Shown here piece after piece: positions 21,562 to 29,038 of a DNA stretch of 53,719 nucleotides. How positions within the stretch are numbered: position 1 is the stretch's first letter; the number at the start of each line of letters is the position of its first letter. Made by a program: the position numbers and the translations under genes. The stretch is from positions 1 through 53,719 of the IMG/VR virus record IMGVR_UViG_3300045950_000056. One strand, 5' to 3'. The notes under the pieces are model-generated. The model ran no database searches, was not told the origin of the DNA, and worked only from the letters and a program-made list of their open reading frames with translations. Source of the DNA: a virus.

Positions 21562-21598
21562 CGCGGGCACCGCCTCCGTTCAGTGCCCTTGCGGACAC
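21562..21598. repeat. Degenerate palindrome plus half-site
   Basis: GTGCCCTTGCGGACAC (21583-21598) and the half-site CGCGGGCAC (21562-21570) lie upstream of the leftward ATG 21559. Both are weaker matches to the family. Confidence 0.5.
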
Positions 21599-21629
21599 TC
21601 ACAGCGTTGCCGGGTCATTTTGGACAGAG

Positions 21630-21657
21630 GATATAGCCACTGGTTACGTCTTGTCAA
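21630..21657 (-). promoter_or_regulatory. Leftward sigma70-type promoter
   Basis: On the minus strand TTGACA (21657-21652), 16-nt spacer, TATATC (21635-21630). It would drive the two small ORFs and the zinc-HTH regulator. Confidence 0.55.
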
Positions 21658-21690
21658 GTGAAAAAATCGCGCGACAAAATTTCCTTGACA
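21652..21690. promoter_or_regulatory. Inverted repeat in divergent promoter region
   Basis: TGTCAAG (21652-21658) and CTTGACA (21684-21690) flank the palindrome TCGCGCGA (21667-21674). Each outer arm contains a TTGACA reading in opposite directions, so this may be a divergent operator/promoter. The rightward -10 is weak. Confidence 0.45.
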
Positions 21691-21721
21691 CGCCACCGCA
21701 CATCCGAGAGGATGAACAGCG

Positions 21722-22096
21722 ATGACTGTACCCGACCGCGCATCCGAGCTCCCTAGCCCTGTAAGAGTCCTCCTGCCCTCTGGGGCCACTGTGGAGGCTC
21801 AGGCAGTAGGTCTCCCCTCCCCCAGGGTCAACGTCGCAACAGAATCACCTCCTCTCGGAGGCGTCAGACCCGGTGCTGGACGGCCCCGGAAGTATTCCGA
21901 TAACGCCTCCCGACACCGTGCCTTTCGGGCACGCCACCGGACACCCTGGAAGCCGATCTTGCGTGCGCTGAGGCGGCACGAGAAACGCTTGCAGGCTAAG
22001 GGGATTCTCGTGAAGGGCCAGGAGCAGAGCAGGGGAACATCCAGCGTGACAGGCGGGGATCTGAGGACGAACGGAGATGCGGCGCAACTCACTTGA
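21722..22096 (+). CDS. Small basic protein with AT-hook-like motif
   Basis: 124 residues. Pro/Ser-rich N-terminus, then GVRPGAGRPRKYSDNASRHR, where GRPRKY resembles an AT hook, and a basic helix (ALRRHEKRLQAKGILVKG). Probably binds DNA. It is the first rightward gene of the divergent region. Confidence 0.55.
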   Translation: MTVPDRASELPSPVRVLLPSGATVEAQAVGLPSPRVNVATESPPLGGVRPGAGRPRKYSDNASRHRAFRARHRTPWKPILRALRRHEKRLQAKGILVKGQEQSRGTSSVTGGDLRTNGDAAQLT

Positions 22097-22185
22097 TGGC
22101 GACCGTCGCGCCGTCTGGTTTTGCCTGCTAGCGGTGTGGGCTCTGGTTCTGCGGAATTCCTTTAGCCCCTTAAGGAGTGGCAGAA

Positions 22186-22290
22186 ATGACACAAGAAGAG
22201 GGGGCGCTACCCTCCAGAGAGCGCGCCAGCGAACCTGCGTCCCCCACTGGAAAGACCGTGGTGGGATTCGAACCCACGGCGGCGTGGTAA
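22186..22290 (+). CDS. 34-residue ORF overlapping the tRNA antisense
   Basis: AAGGAG precedes ATG 22186; reads MTQEEGALPSRERASEPASP, then TGKTVVGFEPTAAW. The last third is antisense to the tRNA 3' half, which explains GFEPT. Plausible ribosome-binding site but doubtful coding. Confidence 0.25.
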   Translation: MTQEEGALPSRERASEPASPTGKTVVGFEPTAAW

Positions 22291-22347
22291 CGCACGCCGC
22301 ACCTAGCGGCGAGCTAGGCGCCTTAGGCCACTCTCAGCCACCCGGTC
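22254..22347 (-). tRNA. Class II tRNA (Ser-like), anticodon loop CTCGCCG
   Basis: 94 nt. T arm GTGGG-TTCGAAT-CCCAC is perfect. Anticodon stem CCTAG/CTAGG is perfect with loop CTCGCCG, giving anticodon CGC. The variable arm is long with an 8-bp stem (GCGGCGTG/CACGCCGC), and the D arm resembles tRNA-Ser (GGCTGAGAGTGGCCTAAGGC). The acceptor stem GACCGGG/CACGGTC has one mismatch, and no CCA is encoded. A long variable arm with an Ala-type anticodon and C37 is abnormal, so it may be a degraded or recoded tRNA-Ser. Confidence 0.7.
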
Positions 22348-22412
22348 AAGTCAGGGGCGCCCGAAACCTTGCCAAGGGAAGGGCGCCCTTGGTGCTTCTC
22401 TTGCTAACATAA

Positions 22413-22812
22413 TGACGGATTATCAGACGCTGGGAAATCAAGGGCTTGTGGGTACGCCAGTTACCCTACAATCCAGTGTAGGCTCATCCCGAGTGCGTGG
22501 TGGCGAAAATGAGACTGTCATGACATGTGTCAGATACGAGACACTCAATGGGGCGCCTATTCTCCATGGGTGGCGAGCGGTGTTTCACGTGGAACACGAA
22601 GTGGGTGTTATGGCCATGGTGTAGTGTTCTCATGGGCGCTGACCCATATACAATCACCCCCTTTGGCGTCAGTTTTGGCGGCAGTTTTTCTCCAGAAAGG
22701 CGATTCACAAAATGACCTTGGGAATTGCACAGCCGGCCCCCTCGCTCGAAAATTTCCGATATACCCAAAATCCAGTTGGGGGTAGGGGGGGCCTGCGAAG
22801 TCGGGAGGGAAG
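22413..22812. other. Gene-poor region with parS and small palindromes
   Basis: About 400 bp without a convincing gene. It holds the parS site, a palindrome TGTCATGACA near 22517, CCTACA/TGTAGG arms near 22470 and more A/T than its surroundings. Candidate centromere, origin or control region. No terminator was identified. Confidence 0.5.
22581..22596. promoter_or_regulatory. parS: parS (ParB-binding centromere site)
   Basis: TGTTTCACGTGGAACA; the complementary strand reads TGTTCCACGTGAAACA, the canonical chromosomal parS of many bacteria. Each half is an accepted half-site. No ParA or ParB gene was recognised in the window, so the host ParB would be the binder. Confidence 0.8.
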
Positions 22813-23091
22813 ATGTCCACGGCATATGATCTTCTAGCCCTCGCGCTGCTGCTAATTGGGTTCGCGGCAGTTTATTATGTCGGTCGAAAACATGGCGAGC
22901 TTTCGGCACCGACGGGCTGCGTGGGCGTTCACCATCTGTGGCGCGGGGGATCATGGATCTGTGTCTGCCGGAGCTTCAGAGTGGACCCTGACGCCCGTCT
23001 ATTGATCCCGGTCCCGAATACTGCCGAGACTGAAACCGGCGCAAGAGCCATGAAGCACGACCAGAGGAGGCGCACCAATGACCCTTGGTGA
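22813..23091 (+). CDS. TM protein with Cys-containing domain
   Basis: 92 residues with a GGGAGG ribosome-binding site. N-terminal TM helix (LLALALLLIGFAAVYYV), then CVGVHHLWRGGSWICVCRSF and a polar tail. First gene of the late region. Unknown function. Confidence 0.65.
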   Translation: MSTAYDLLALALLLIGFAAVYYVGRKHGELSAPTGCVGVHHLWRGGSWICVCRSFRVDPDARLLIPVPNTAETETGARAMKHDQRRRTNDPW

Positions 23092-23224
23092 AGAGATCAG
23101 AGAACTGGACGTCGAACCGCTCCAGTGGCCCTCGGCCCTCCCGGCGCAACAGCCCGTATCCGTGCCAGAGCCAGCGCCAGAGGCTATCCCAGCCGAGGTT
23201 GAGGGGGCGCATCATGCCAGTTGA
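23078..23224 (+). CDS. Small acidic Pro-rich protein
   Basis: 48 residues from ATG 23078 with a perfect GAGGAGG. Reads MTLGEEIRELDVEPLQWPSA, then Pro/Glu-rich to HHAS. It overlaps its neighbours by 14 and 11 nt. Unknown. Confidence 0.6.
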   Translation: MTLGEEIRELDVEPLQWPSALPAQQPVSVPEPAPEAIPAEVEGAHHAS

Positions 23225-23885
23225 TCCGCTCTCCCGGGACCCCCTCGGCCAATTCCTTCGACAACTCCAACAAGCCCAACTCCAACAAGCCCTACAACAG
23301 ACATCTGCGACTGCAAGCACGGTAACCGCATCCTGGAGCAGTCCAATGGCGGGCGGACCGTTCACAACAAGCACGTTCACAACGACAACGGGCACCTCTT
23401 CCATCTACGTCCCCCACACATCCCACGGGAGTGCGCGACCAGAAACAGTCCTCGCCGGTCCGATTCTAGCGTATCGGTACTATTTCATGTGGGAAGCTCC
23501 GGGACAGGAATTGCGGTTGTATCCGCTGACTACCAGAGAGGGCCTTCCCTACGGAAGGGTTCTGGCCGCCACGCATGACTCCTCAGGAGCGCCCGCGCCA
23601 GCCAGAGGATGTTCCTGCGGCTATTATTCGATGAAAACCATGAAGCTCCTGATGGACTACCCGCTCCCGAACCCCCTCATCCCAGTCATCTATGCGCTCG
23701 TCGCCTGCTGGGGGCGCGTCATCGAACACCGCGACGGCTACCGGTCTCAGTACCAGTATCCCGTGCGCGTCTGGCTGCCTCGACCTGAGATTCCTGGATT
23801 TCCTCGCTCCCCGCATCTCGATCGGATGCTGGCGACGATTCAGGACCGGTACGGATGTGAGATCGGGCCTCCTCCCCCCTCGTAA
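23214..23885 (+). CDS. Hypothetical protein
   Basis: 223 residues from ATG 23214. Gln-rich start (FLRQLQQAQLQQALQQ), Ser/Thr linker, then a conserved-looking domain GCSCGYYSMKTMKLLMDY ... WGRVIEHRDGYRSQYQYP. That end pattern (W-G-x-V-x-E-H-x-x-G-Y-R) is one I have seen in small bacterial and phage proteins; function unknown. Confidence 0.7.
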   Translation: MPVDPLSRDPLGQFLRQLQQAQLQQALQQTSATASTVTASWSSPMAGGPFTTSTFTTTTGTSSIYVPHTSHGSARPETVLAGPILAYRYYFMWEAPGQELRLYPLTTREGLPYGRVLAATHDSSGAPAPARGCSCGYYSMKTMKLLMDYPLPNPLIPVIYALVACWGRVIEHRDGYRSQYQYPVRVWLPRPEIPGFPRSPHLDRMLATIQDRYGCEIGPPPPS

Positions 23886-23890
23886 CGTCG

Positions 23891-24253
23891 ATGCCCCGCC
23901 GATCCACGGGTCCGCAGATCATCGTCACCGGCCCGACGACGGTGGAACACGCCTGTCCCATCTGCGGGACCATGGTGGAAACGAAATGGCCCCGGAACGG
24001 CCCGTATCGGATCTTTTGCGGCAAAACGGCGTGCACGCGAGAAGCCGAGAAGCAACGGCGACGGCAGCGGCGGCAGGCACGCGGGCAGTACTGGCCGCGA
24101 CGCAGCCGGACGCGGCTCCGAGACTTTTTGCGGGCCGTGGACCAGATGCCAGCCATCCCGCTCACCTCGCTTCCGCCGATTGTGGTCTCCCGACCCCCCA
24201 CCTTCGCCCCGTCCGTGCTCCCATGGCATACTAGGGACCAGCATGGATCATGA
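23891..24253 (+). CDS. Zinc-binding protein
   Basis: 120 residues. Zinc pair CPICG ... FCGKTAC near the N-terminus, then a basic helix (REAEKQRRRQRRQARGQYW). Like other small CxxC proteins here it may bind nucleic acid. ATGA overlap with the next gene. Confidence 0.65.
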   Translation: MPRRSTGPQIIVTGPTTVEHACPICGTMVETKWPRNGPYRIFCGKTACTREAEKQRRRQRRQARGQYWPRRSRTRLRDFLRAVDQMPAIPLTSLPPIVVSRPPTFAPSVLPWHTRDQHGS

Positions 24254-24681
24254 GCCCGGAGGGGATGGTGGCGACGGAGGACCTTGCGGCATGGCTCCGG
24301 TCCCCGCTCCCGTCCTTCCAGCAGGCGCTCTGGCGGATGGGCGTCCCGCCAAGCGAACATCTGCCCGTCGAGGTCGCCCTCGGCATCTGTCTTCGATGGT
24401 GGATGCGTCGCGCCAACTACCGCCGGGGGCTGCACCCGGAGACGGTCGAATGGCTCTGCGGCCACCTCCGCTCCCGATTGGACCATTCTCCGGGGGCTCC
24501 GGGCTCATTAAGGCCGGCATCCCACTTCTGGTCGCCCATCTCTATGACACCATCAATGAACTCAAGCGCCTCGCCATCCTTGCCGAATCGGCGAAGCAGT
24601 TCCACATCGCCGGGGAACTCCACCACGACGCCGGACTCCTCGCCATCCGCCAGCAGGAACTCGGTGTCGGACGATCGCTGA
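24250..24681 (+). CDS. Hypothetical protein with overlapping C-terminus
   Basis: 143 residues from ATG 24250. The first ~85 residues (EDLAAWLRSPLPSFQQALWR, ALGICLRWWMRRANYRRGLH) are protein-like and helical. The last ~58 are Ser/Pro-rich and overlap the next gene in another frame, so translation may normally end or shift near 24490. Unknown; could be a small-terminase-type component by position. Confidence 0.5.
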   Translation: MSPEGMVATEDLAAWLRSPLPSFQQALWRMGVPPSEHLPVEVALGICLRWWMRRANYRRGLHPETVEWLCGHLRSRLDHSPGAPGSLRPASHFWSPISMTPSMNSSASPSLPNRRSSSTSPGNSTTTPDSSPSASRNSVSDDR

Positions 24682-24836
24682 AAGTTCAAGCGCAGGTGCT
24701 CCATTCGCAGGCGGATCTCGTGCCGTGGCGGGACCTGCCGCCCGAGGTGCAGAAGAAAATTGGGGATGCGCTCGACGCCGTGAAAGGGCTCACCGACGCC
24801 GTGGAAGCCGAATGGATCGAACACGATGAGACTTGA
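24450..24836 (+). CDS. Helical hypothetical protein
   Basis: 128 residues from ATG 24450, inside the preceding ORF by 232 nt. The protein-like part starts at about residue 15: LIKAGIPLLVAHLYDTINEL, KRLAILAESAKQFHIAGELH, ending acidic. Helical; a small terminase or virion assembly factor is possible but unproven. The true N-terminus is uncertain. Confidence 0.55.
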   Translation: MALRPPPLPIGPFSGGSGLIKAGIPLLVAHLYDTINELKRLAILAESAKQFHIAGELHHDAGLLAIRQQELGVGRSLKVQAQVLHSQADLVPWRDLPPEVQKKIGDALDAVKGLTDAVEAEWIEHDET

Positions 24837-25200
24837 TCGACTCTCAGATGGATCACTTCTGATCGAGGACCGATGGGATCGGTTCCGCCAGGCGTGGCGA
24901 GCGGCCCTGACTCAGCTCGTCCTGGATGATGGGCGACCGGCCGTGCGCCTGGACCGCGAGCGCGTGCTCACCATCCCCGTCCCGATCTGGGATCGGATGC
25001 GCCGCCATGTGCAGCAGCGACTCTGGGGGCTCCCGAGCAAACGGGAGCGATGGTGCGAAGGGTGTGGAGCGACGATGACGGTCGTGAAGGAATTTGAGCG
25101 CATCTGGACCTTTCGCTGCCCGACGTGCCACTCGGTGGAAATCCAAGGAAAAAACCGGATCGGCGGCACCGTCGGCGGGGGCGAACGGGAACGCCCATGA
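24826..25200 (+). CDS. Zinc-ribbon protein
   Basis: 124 residues. N-terminal part (WDRFRQAWRAALTQLVLDDG) then CEGCG ... FRCPTC, a classic ribbon, and a Gly-rich tail. Unknown target. ATGA overlap downstream. Confidence 0.65.
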   Translation: MRLDRLSDGSLLIEDRWDRFRQAWRAALTQLVLDDGRPAVRLDRERVLTIPVPIWDRMRRHVQQRLWGLPSKRERWCEGCGATMTVVKEFERIWTFRCPTCHSVEIQGKNRIGGTVGGGERERP

Positions 25201-25466
25201 CTGACATCCTGCTCGCCGTCGCGGTCCTGCTGTCACTCCTGAATGCGGCGGCCGCGCTCATTGTCTATCTTGAATTCACGAATCTCAAACGCCAATGGAC
25301 CGAATTCCGCCACGTCCTGGATCGGGCGGCGGCGGCCCCTCCAGCGGTCCGCGACGATCTCTTGACCCGTGGTCTCTCTCAACTCGCCCAGCCGAGCCCG
25401 CCCACGCCCGAGGACGATCAGCCCGATCCCTCCCACACCCCGACCACATGGCAGGCGTGGGGATGA
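25197..25466 (+). CDS. Single-TM protein
   Basis: 89 residues. TM helix LLAVAVLLSLLNAAAALIVY, then a coiled segment and a Pro-rich end. ATGA at both ends. Unknown. Confidence 0.65.
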   Translation: MTDILLAVAVLLSLLNAAAALIVYLEFTNLKRQWTEFRHVLDRAAAAPPAVRDDLLTRGLSQLAQPSPPTPEDDQPDPSHTPTTWQAWG

Positions 25467-25651
25467 CTGTGGACGCCATCGGCCAGCGGATCGTGCTCTG
25501 GATTGCGGAACGCAGTGATCTGCCTAGTGCCGTGATCGAACGAGTACTCGCCCTGCAAGCGGACTACTGGATCGCGCATCAAGATGAACTGGCCGGGCTA
25601 CTTCAGTGTGAGCGATGTGCTCGGGAGACGGAGGATGGCCCAGACATTTGA
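25463..25651 (+). CDS. Small helical protein with CxxC
   Basis: 62 residues, ATGA overlap. Reads IVLWIAERSDLPSAVIERVL, ending CERCARETEDGPDI. It overlaps the start of the transglycosylase by 17 nt. Unknown. Confidence 0.6.
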   Translation: MTVDAIGQRIVLWIAERSDLPSAVIERVLALQADYWIAHQDELAGLLQCERCARETEDGPDI

Positions 25652-26738
25652 TCGAGAGATTCGGGCGGCGGCCCGTGAAACCGGAATTCCCGAGGACCTG
25701 ATCCGGTCGGTGATCAAGGTCGAATCGAATTTCAACCCTCGCGCGGTCGGTGCCCAAGGTGAACAGGGCCTCATGCAGCTGGGACCTGATCTCGCCCGGT
25801 CGCTCCCCGATCCCTTCGAGCCTCGCGCGAACATTCGGCGAGGGGCCCAGTTCCTTAAAGAACTGCTCGATCGGTTTGGGGATCAAGAATTGGCGCTGGC
25901 GGCCTACAACGCGGGACCGACGCGCGTGAGTCGACTCGGGCGACGGATATTCTCAGAAATCCCGAGTGTGCGGAGGTATGTGGATCGGGTGCTCGGGCGG
26001 ATGACGGCCATCGCCGAATCGCCTGAGCCGCGCTTGGCTCCGCCGACTCCGGGACGCCCATCGGAACGCCCGACCCGTCCGACGTTGTCCCGAGAACCCA
26101 TCGTCGACCGTCCGCTGATCTCAGCGGGCGAGGCGCCGAGACCCTCACGCCCCCCGTTGCCAGAACCTCCACGGGTCTCCGTGCGGCCTCCCTTGGAGGA
26201 GACGGCCAGTCAGCTCGTGCCTCGACCGATCCCCCCACGGGTGCATCGGGAGGGTCCGCCGAGAGCGGGCCCCCCGCCACCAGCGAGAATTCCTGTCGCG
26301 TCCGTGCTGGCCCATCTTCGCCCCCGGGAAGCGCAGGCGGAGATTCGGCGCCCCGTGCCCGGCCACACCGAATCATTCCCGGTTCCCATCCCGCCCACGT
26401 TCGAGCCCCTCGAACCGGTCGAGATGCCGGCCGGTCCATTCCGACCTCGCGCAGATGTGCCCGAAGGGCCACCCCCGGGAGTGCCCCAACCCGCCGATTT
26501 GGAACGCCTCGGACTCCGGCTGAGTCCGCTAGCGACGATCTCGGACCGTCCAGCTCCGATCGCCGTGGTCATTCCGGTTCCCTCACCCCCGCCACCGACT
26601 CCTCCGCCTCTGGCGGACCTCACCGAGGCGGGACGCGAATGGCACCGGCTCTACGCGATGATGCACCGCCAGATGGTCGATCAGGCGTTCGCCCGCCTCC
26701 GGGAGCGAGAAGCCGAGTCCCTCATCCAGGCGCCCTGA
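25635..26738 (+). CDS. Virion-type lytic transglycosylase (SLT domain)
   Basis: 367 residues from ATG 25635 (GGAGG ribosome-binding site). Residues 1-115 are an SLT lysozyme-like domain: catalytic Glu30 in IKVESNFNPRAVGA, GLMQLGP (45-51) and AAYNAGPTRV (89-98). It cleaves peptidoglycan glycan strands with anhydro-muramyl products. No signal peptide, so it is likely delivered with the virion at infection. The remaining 250 residues are Pro-rich and unusual. Its stop overlaps the terminase start. Confidence 0.8.
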   Translation: MAQTFDREIRAAARETGIPEDLIRSVIKVESNFNPRAVGAQGEQGLMQLGPDLARSLPDPFEPRANIRRGAQFLKELLDRFGDQELALAAYNAGPTRVSRLGRRIFSEIPSVRRYVDRVLGRMTAIAESPEPRLAPPTPGRPSERPTRPTLSREPIVDRPLISAGEAPRPSRPPLPEPPRVSVRPPLEETASQLVPRPIPPRVHREGPPRAGPPPPARIPVASVLAHLRPREAQAEIRRPVPGHTESFPVPIPPTFEPLEPVEMPAGPFRPRADVPEGPPPGVPQPADLERLGLRLSPLATISDRPAPIAVVIPVPSPPPPTPPPLADLTEAGREWHRLYAMMHRQMVDQAFARLREREAESLIQAP

Positions 26739-28465
26739 TGCCCTGGCCGACGGCATCCCTGAAACACCCGGACCTCGAACGCTATCACTGGATTCGGGAA
26801 TTGCACCGGTGTGAGCGGCGGTTCGACTATCTCTGCGCGTCGTACCTCCACATCAAATCCAAGGACGTGATCGGATTTCCGACGCTCCGGTTCAATCCCG
26901 TGCAGCGAGTGCTCTGGGAGCGGATGCGGGCCCAACTCCGGCGGGAGGGATGGGTGCGGCAAGTATGGGGCAAAGCCCGCGCGGTCGGCGCCTCCACGCT
27001 GGCCGAGGCGTGGACCTTTTATAACACCGCCTATCAGGATAATCGCAGCGCGATCATGCTCGTCCACGACGAGCCCACGTCATTTGAGCGGTTCGACGTG
27101 ATTCATACGTTCCTGGATGCGCTGCCCGATCCGTTGAAACCGCTGTGTTCGTACCGCTCCAAAACGCGCATGATGTTCAAGAACCGGAATTCCAAGATCA
27201 AGACGGGCCATGCGCGGAATCCGAACGTCGGAGCCTCTGAAACCATTCATATCAGTCACGAGACCGAATGGGCGCGATATCCGAACCCGGAGGAGGTGCA
27301 AGCCTCTCTCGCGCCGACCTATTCCGAGGCGAAGGGCGCGCAGTTTTCTTCGGTGATCCGGGAATCGACCTCCGTGTACGGCGGGACGTGGTTCAAGGAG
27401 TTCGCGGAGGCCAGCCGAAAGGGCGAGACCGAGTACGAATTTCATTTCGTCCCGTGGTTTCTCCATCAGAGCTATACCGCGCCTGTGCCCGAGGACTTCG
27501 AGCTGACGGTGGACGAGCAGGAACTGAAACGTCGCTATCAGCTCACCGATGGACAGCTGGCGTGGCGGCGCAAAAAGCAAACCGAATATGTCACCAATCC
27601 GCAGTTGATCGACCAGGAGTATCCCTACAGTTGGGAGGATAGCTGGCGACTCCCGAAAGGGACGCGGCGCCTCCTGGATGAGGCGCTCTTGACGGCCCTG
27701 AAACAGGGGGTCCGCCCGGCGACGCGCATGATGCCGACCTCGACGGGCTTGGAGGCGATGCTGGGAGGACCGGTGGACGTCTGGGCCGAACCGGAGGAGG
27801 GCGTCTTCTATGATTTCGGGCTCGATCCGGCCGAGGGGGCCTCCGACGCCTCGGACTGGACGGTCGGATGCGTGATCCGGCGGGATACGCTCGAACAGGT
27901 CGCGCAGTTTCGCCTCCATCTCAACCCCGCGGCCCCGGAATTCTTCGATCTGGTGTATTGGCTTGGCATGGCCTATCATGGGGCCCAGTTCTGCCCGGAT
28001 ATCACGGCGGGATGGGGCCATGCGGTCATGCGGGAGATGATGCACCGGAACTATCCGACGATCTGGCGCTGGCGGCACTTCGATGACGCGAAAGGCCGCG
28101 CGAGCCAGAAGCTCGGCTTTCTCTTTACGCCGCAGTCCAAGCGGACGCTGGTGACCACGACGGTCGCCGCCCTGACGGCGGGCCATGTTACGATTCACTC
28201 AGAAATTCTGTGGAATGAACTGGTCGAATTCCTGTGTCTCGGCCTCGATCAGTGGGGGGCGGCCCCGGGACACCATGATGACTGCGTGGTCGCCTGGATG
28301 CTGGCGATCCTGGCCGCGCGCGGCGAGCAATCCACCCTGATCCCGGCGGATCCCCCCGTGGTCGCCACAACCATCGGGAAACCCTGGGCGGTCCATGATG
28401 TGGACGCGGATTTGCCCGCAGCGGCCCTGGCGTGGTTAGACACTTCACCGTGGAGGATTCGATGA
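26738..28465 (+). CDS. terL: Terminase large subunit
   Basis: 575 residues from ATG 26738. ATPase: Walker A-like GKARAVGAST (78-87) and Walker B-like IHISHETE (170-177). RNase H-like nuclease: FGLDPAEG with Asp363, CPDIT with Asp421 and GHHDDCVVAW with Asp514/515. It powers DNA packaging into the prohead and cuts concatemers. The Walker A is of the deviant terminase type. No clear small subunit is adjacent; candidates are the helical genes at 24250-24836. Confidence 0.85.
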   Translation: MPWPTASLKHPDLERYHWIRELHRCERRFDYLCASYLHIKSKDVIGFPTLRFNPVQRVLWERMRAQLRREGWVRQVWGKARAVGASTLAEAWTFYNTAYQDNRSAIMLVHDEPTSFERFDVIHTFLDALPDPLKPLCSYRSKTRMMFKNRNSKIKTGHARNPNVGASETIHISHETEWARYPNPEEVQASLAPTYSEAKGAQFSSVIRESTSVYGGTWFKEFAEASRKGETEYEFHFVPWFLHQSYTAPVPEDFELTVDEQELKRRYQLTDGQLAWRRKKQTEYVTNPQLIDQEYPYSWEDSWRLPKGTRRLLDEALLTALKQGVRPATRMMPTSTGLEAMLGGPVDVWAEPEEGVFYDFGLDPAEGASDASDWTVGCVIRRDTLEQVAQFRLHLNPAAPEFFDLVYWLGMAYHGAQFCPDITAGWGHAVMREMMHRNYPTIWRWRHFDDAKGRASQKLGFLFTPQSKRTLVTTTVAALTAGHVTIHSEILWNELVEFLCLGLDQWGAAPGHHDDCVVAWMLAILAARGEQSTLIPADPPVVATTIGKPWAVHDVDADLPAAALAWLDTSPWRIR

Positions 28466-29034
28466 CGACCCTGGACTCCGATTCGACACGCCCGATCACG
28501 ATTCCTGAGACGCTCCGTCAGAAGGCATCGGCGCTGGCCGAACGGCTCCAACAGCCTCTTGAGCCTCTCTGCGAGGCGGCCCTGCAGGCGGGATTACGGA
28601 TGCTGGACGGCGATCTTGAAATGGCCGCCGAGGTGTTCTTGCACCACATCCATCCCGATCAAGCCGCCTTGATTCGGGAACTCTGCCGGGAATACCAGCA
28701 ACCTGCCGCCGCATTTCTCCTCCAGTACATTCAGTTGGCCCATGACCGCCGGGAAACCTCGAGTTTCATGCCGGAGGGGCAATACCAGCAACTCCGGGAT
28801 TCAATCGCCCCGATGCCAGACGGCGACACGCGTGTCTGTGAATGGTGCGGTCAGCGATTTCCCCTGACTCGGCGGGGACAAAAATATTGTCCCCCGCCCG
28901 CCGAGGGGGAATCCTGCGGACGGAAGGCGTTCCTGGATGATCTGCACCGTCGACGACCCCAAACCCGAGCGGTCGTGAATCCGAATGCGCCAAAAGCGCT
29001 CGATCTCTCGACGATCCAGCGTCACCCTCGGTAA
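28462..29034 (+). CDS. Hypothetical protein with C-terminal zinc ribbon
   Basis: 190 residues, ATGA overlap with terL. Helical N-terminal two thirds (LRQKASALAERLQQPLEPLC), then CEWCGQRF ... KYCPP ... SCGR, a zinc ribbon. It sits between terminase and portal, so it may be a packaging adaptor. Confidence 0.65.
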   Translation: MTTLDSDSTRPITIPETLRQKASALAERLQQPLEPLCEAALQAGLRMLDGDLEMAAEVFLHHIHPDQAALIRELCREYQQPAAAFLLQYIQLAHDRRETSSFMPEGQYQQLRDSIAPMPDGDTRVCEWCGQRFPLTRRGQKYCPPPAEGESCGRKAFLDDLHRRRPQTRAVVNPNAPKALDLSTIQRHPR

Positions 29035-29038
29035 CTAG

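Noticed and set aside
1229-21598. Reading the palindromes as a coded CPxGH zinc peptide
   Set aside because: One frame of each copy does read C-P-x-G-H, but copies occur in different frames relative to genes and mostly outside them; palindromy and position before starts explain the conservation better.
21375-21725. Plus-strand ORF with CYSC
   Set aside because: Overlaps the leftward promoter and two leftward small ORFs with better coupling; protein character fades after the first 70 codons. Not excluded.
21580-21789. Minus-strand ORF ending CECPQGH
   Set aside because: Covers both promoters of the divergent region and the start of the plus-strand gene; no usable ribosome-binding site.
22353-22395. 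GGGCGCCC-containing hairpin beside the tRNA
   Set aside because: GC-rich self-complementary octamers are frequent in this composition, there is no U-tract, and it is upstream rather than downstream of the tRNA.
22077-22412. Plus-strand ORF of 111 codons
   Set aside because: It runs through the antisense of the tRNA (the GGIRTHGG stretch is the usual tRNA shadow); only a short hydrophobic start looks protein-like.
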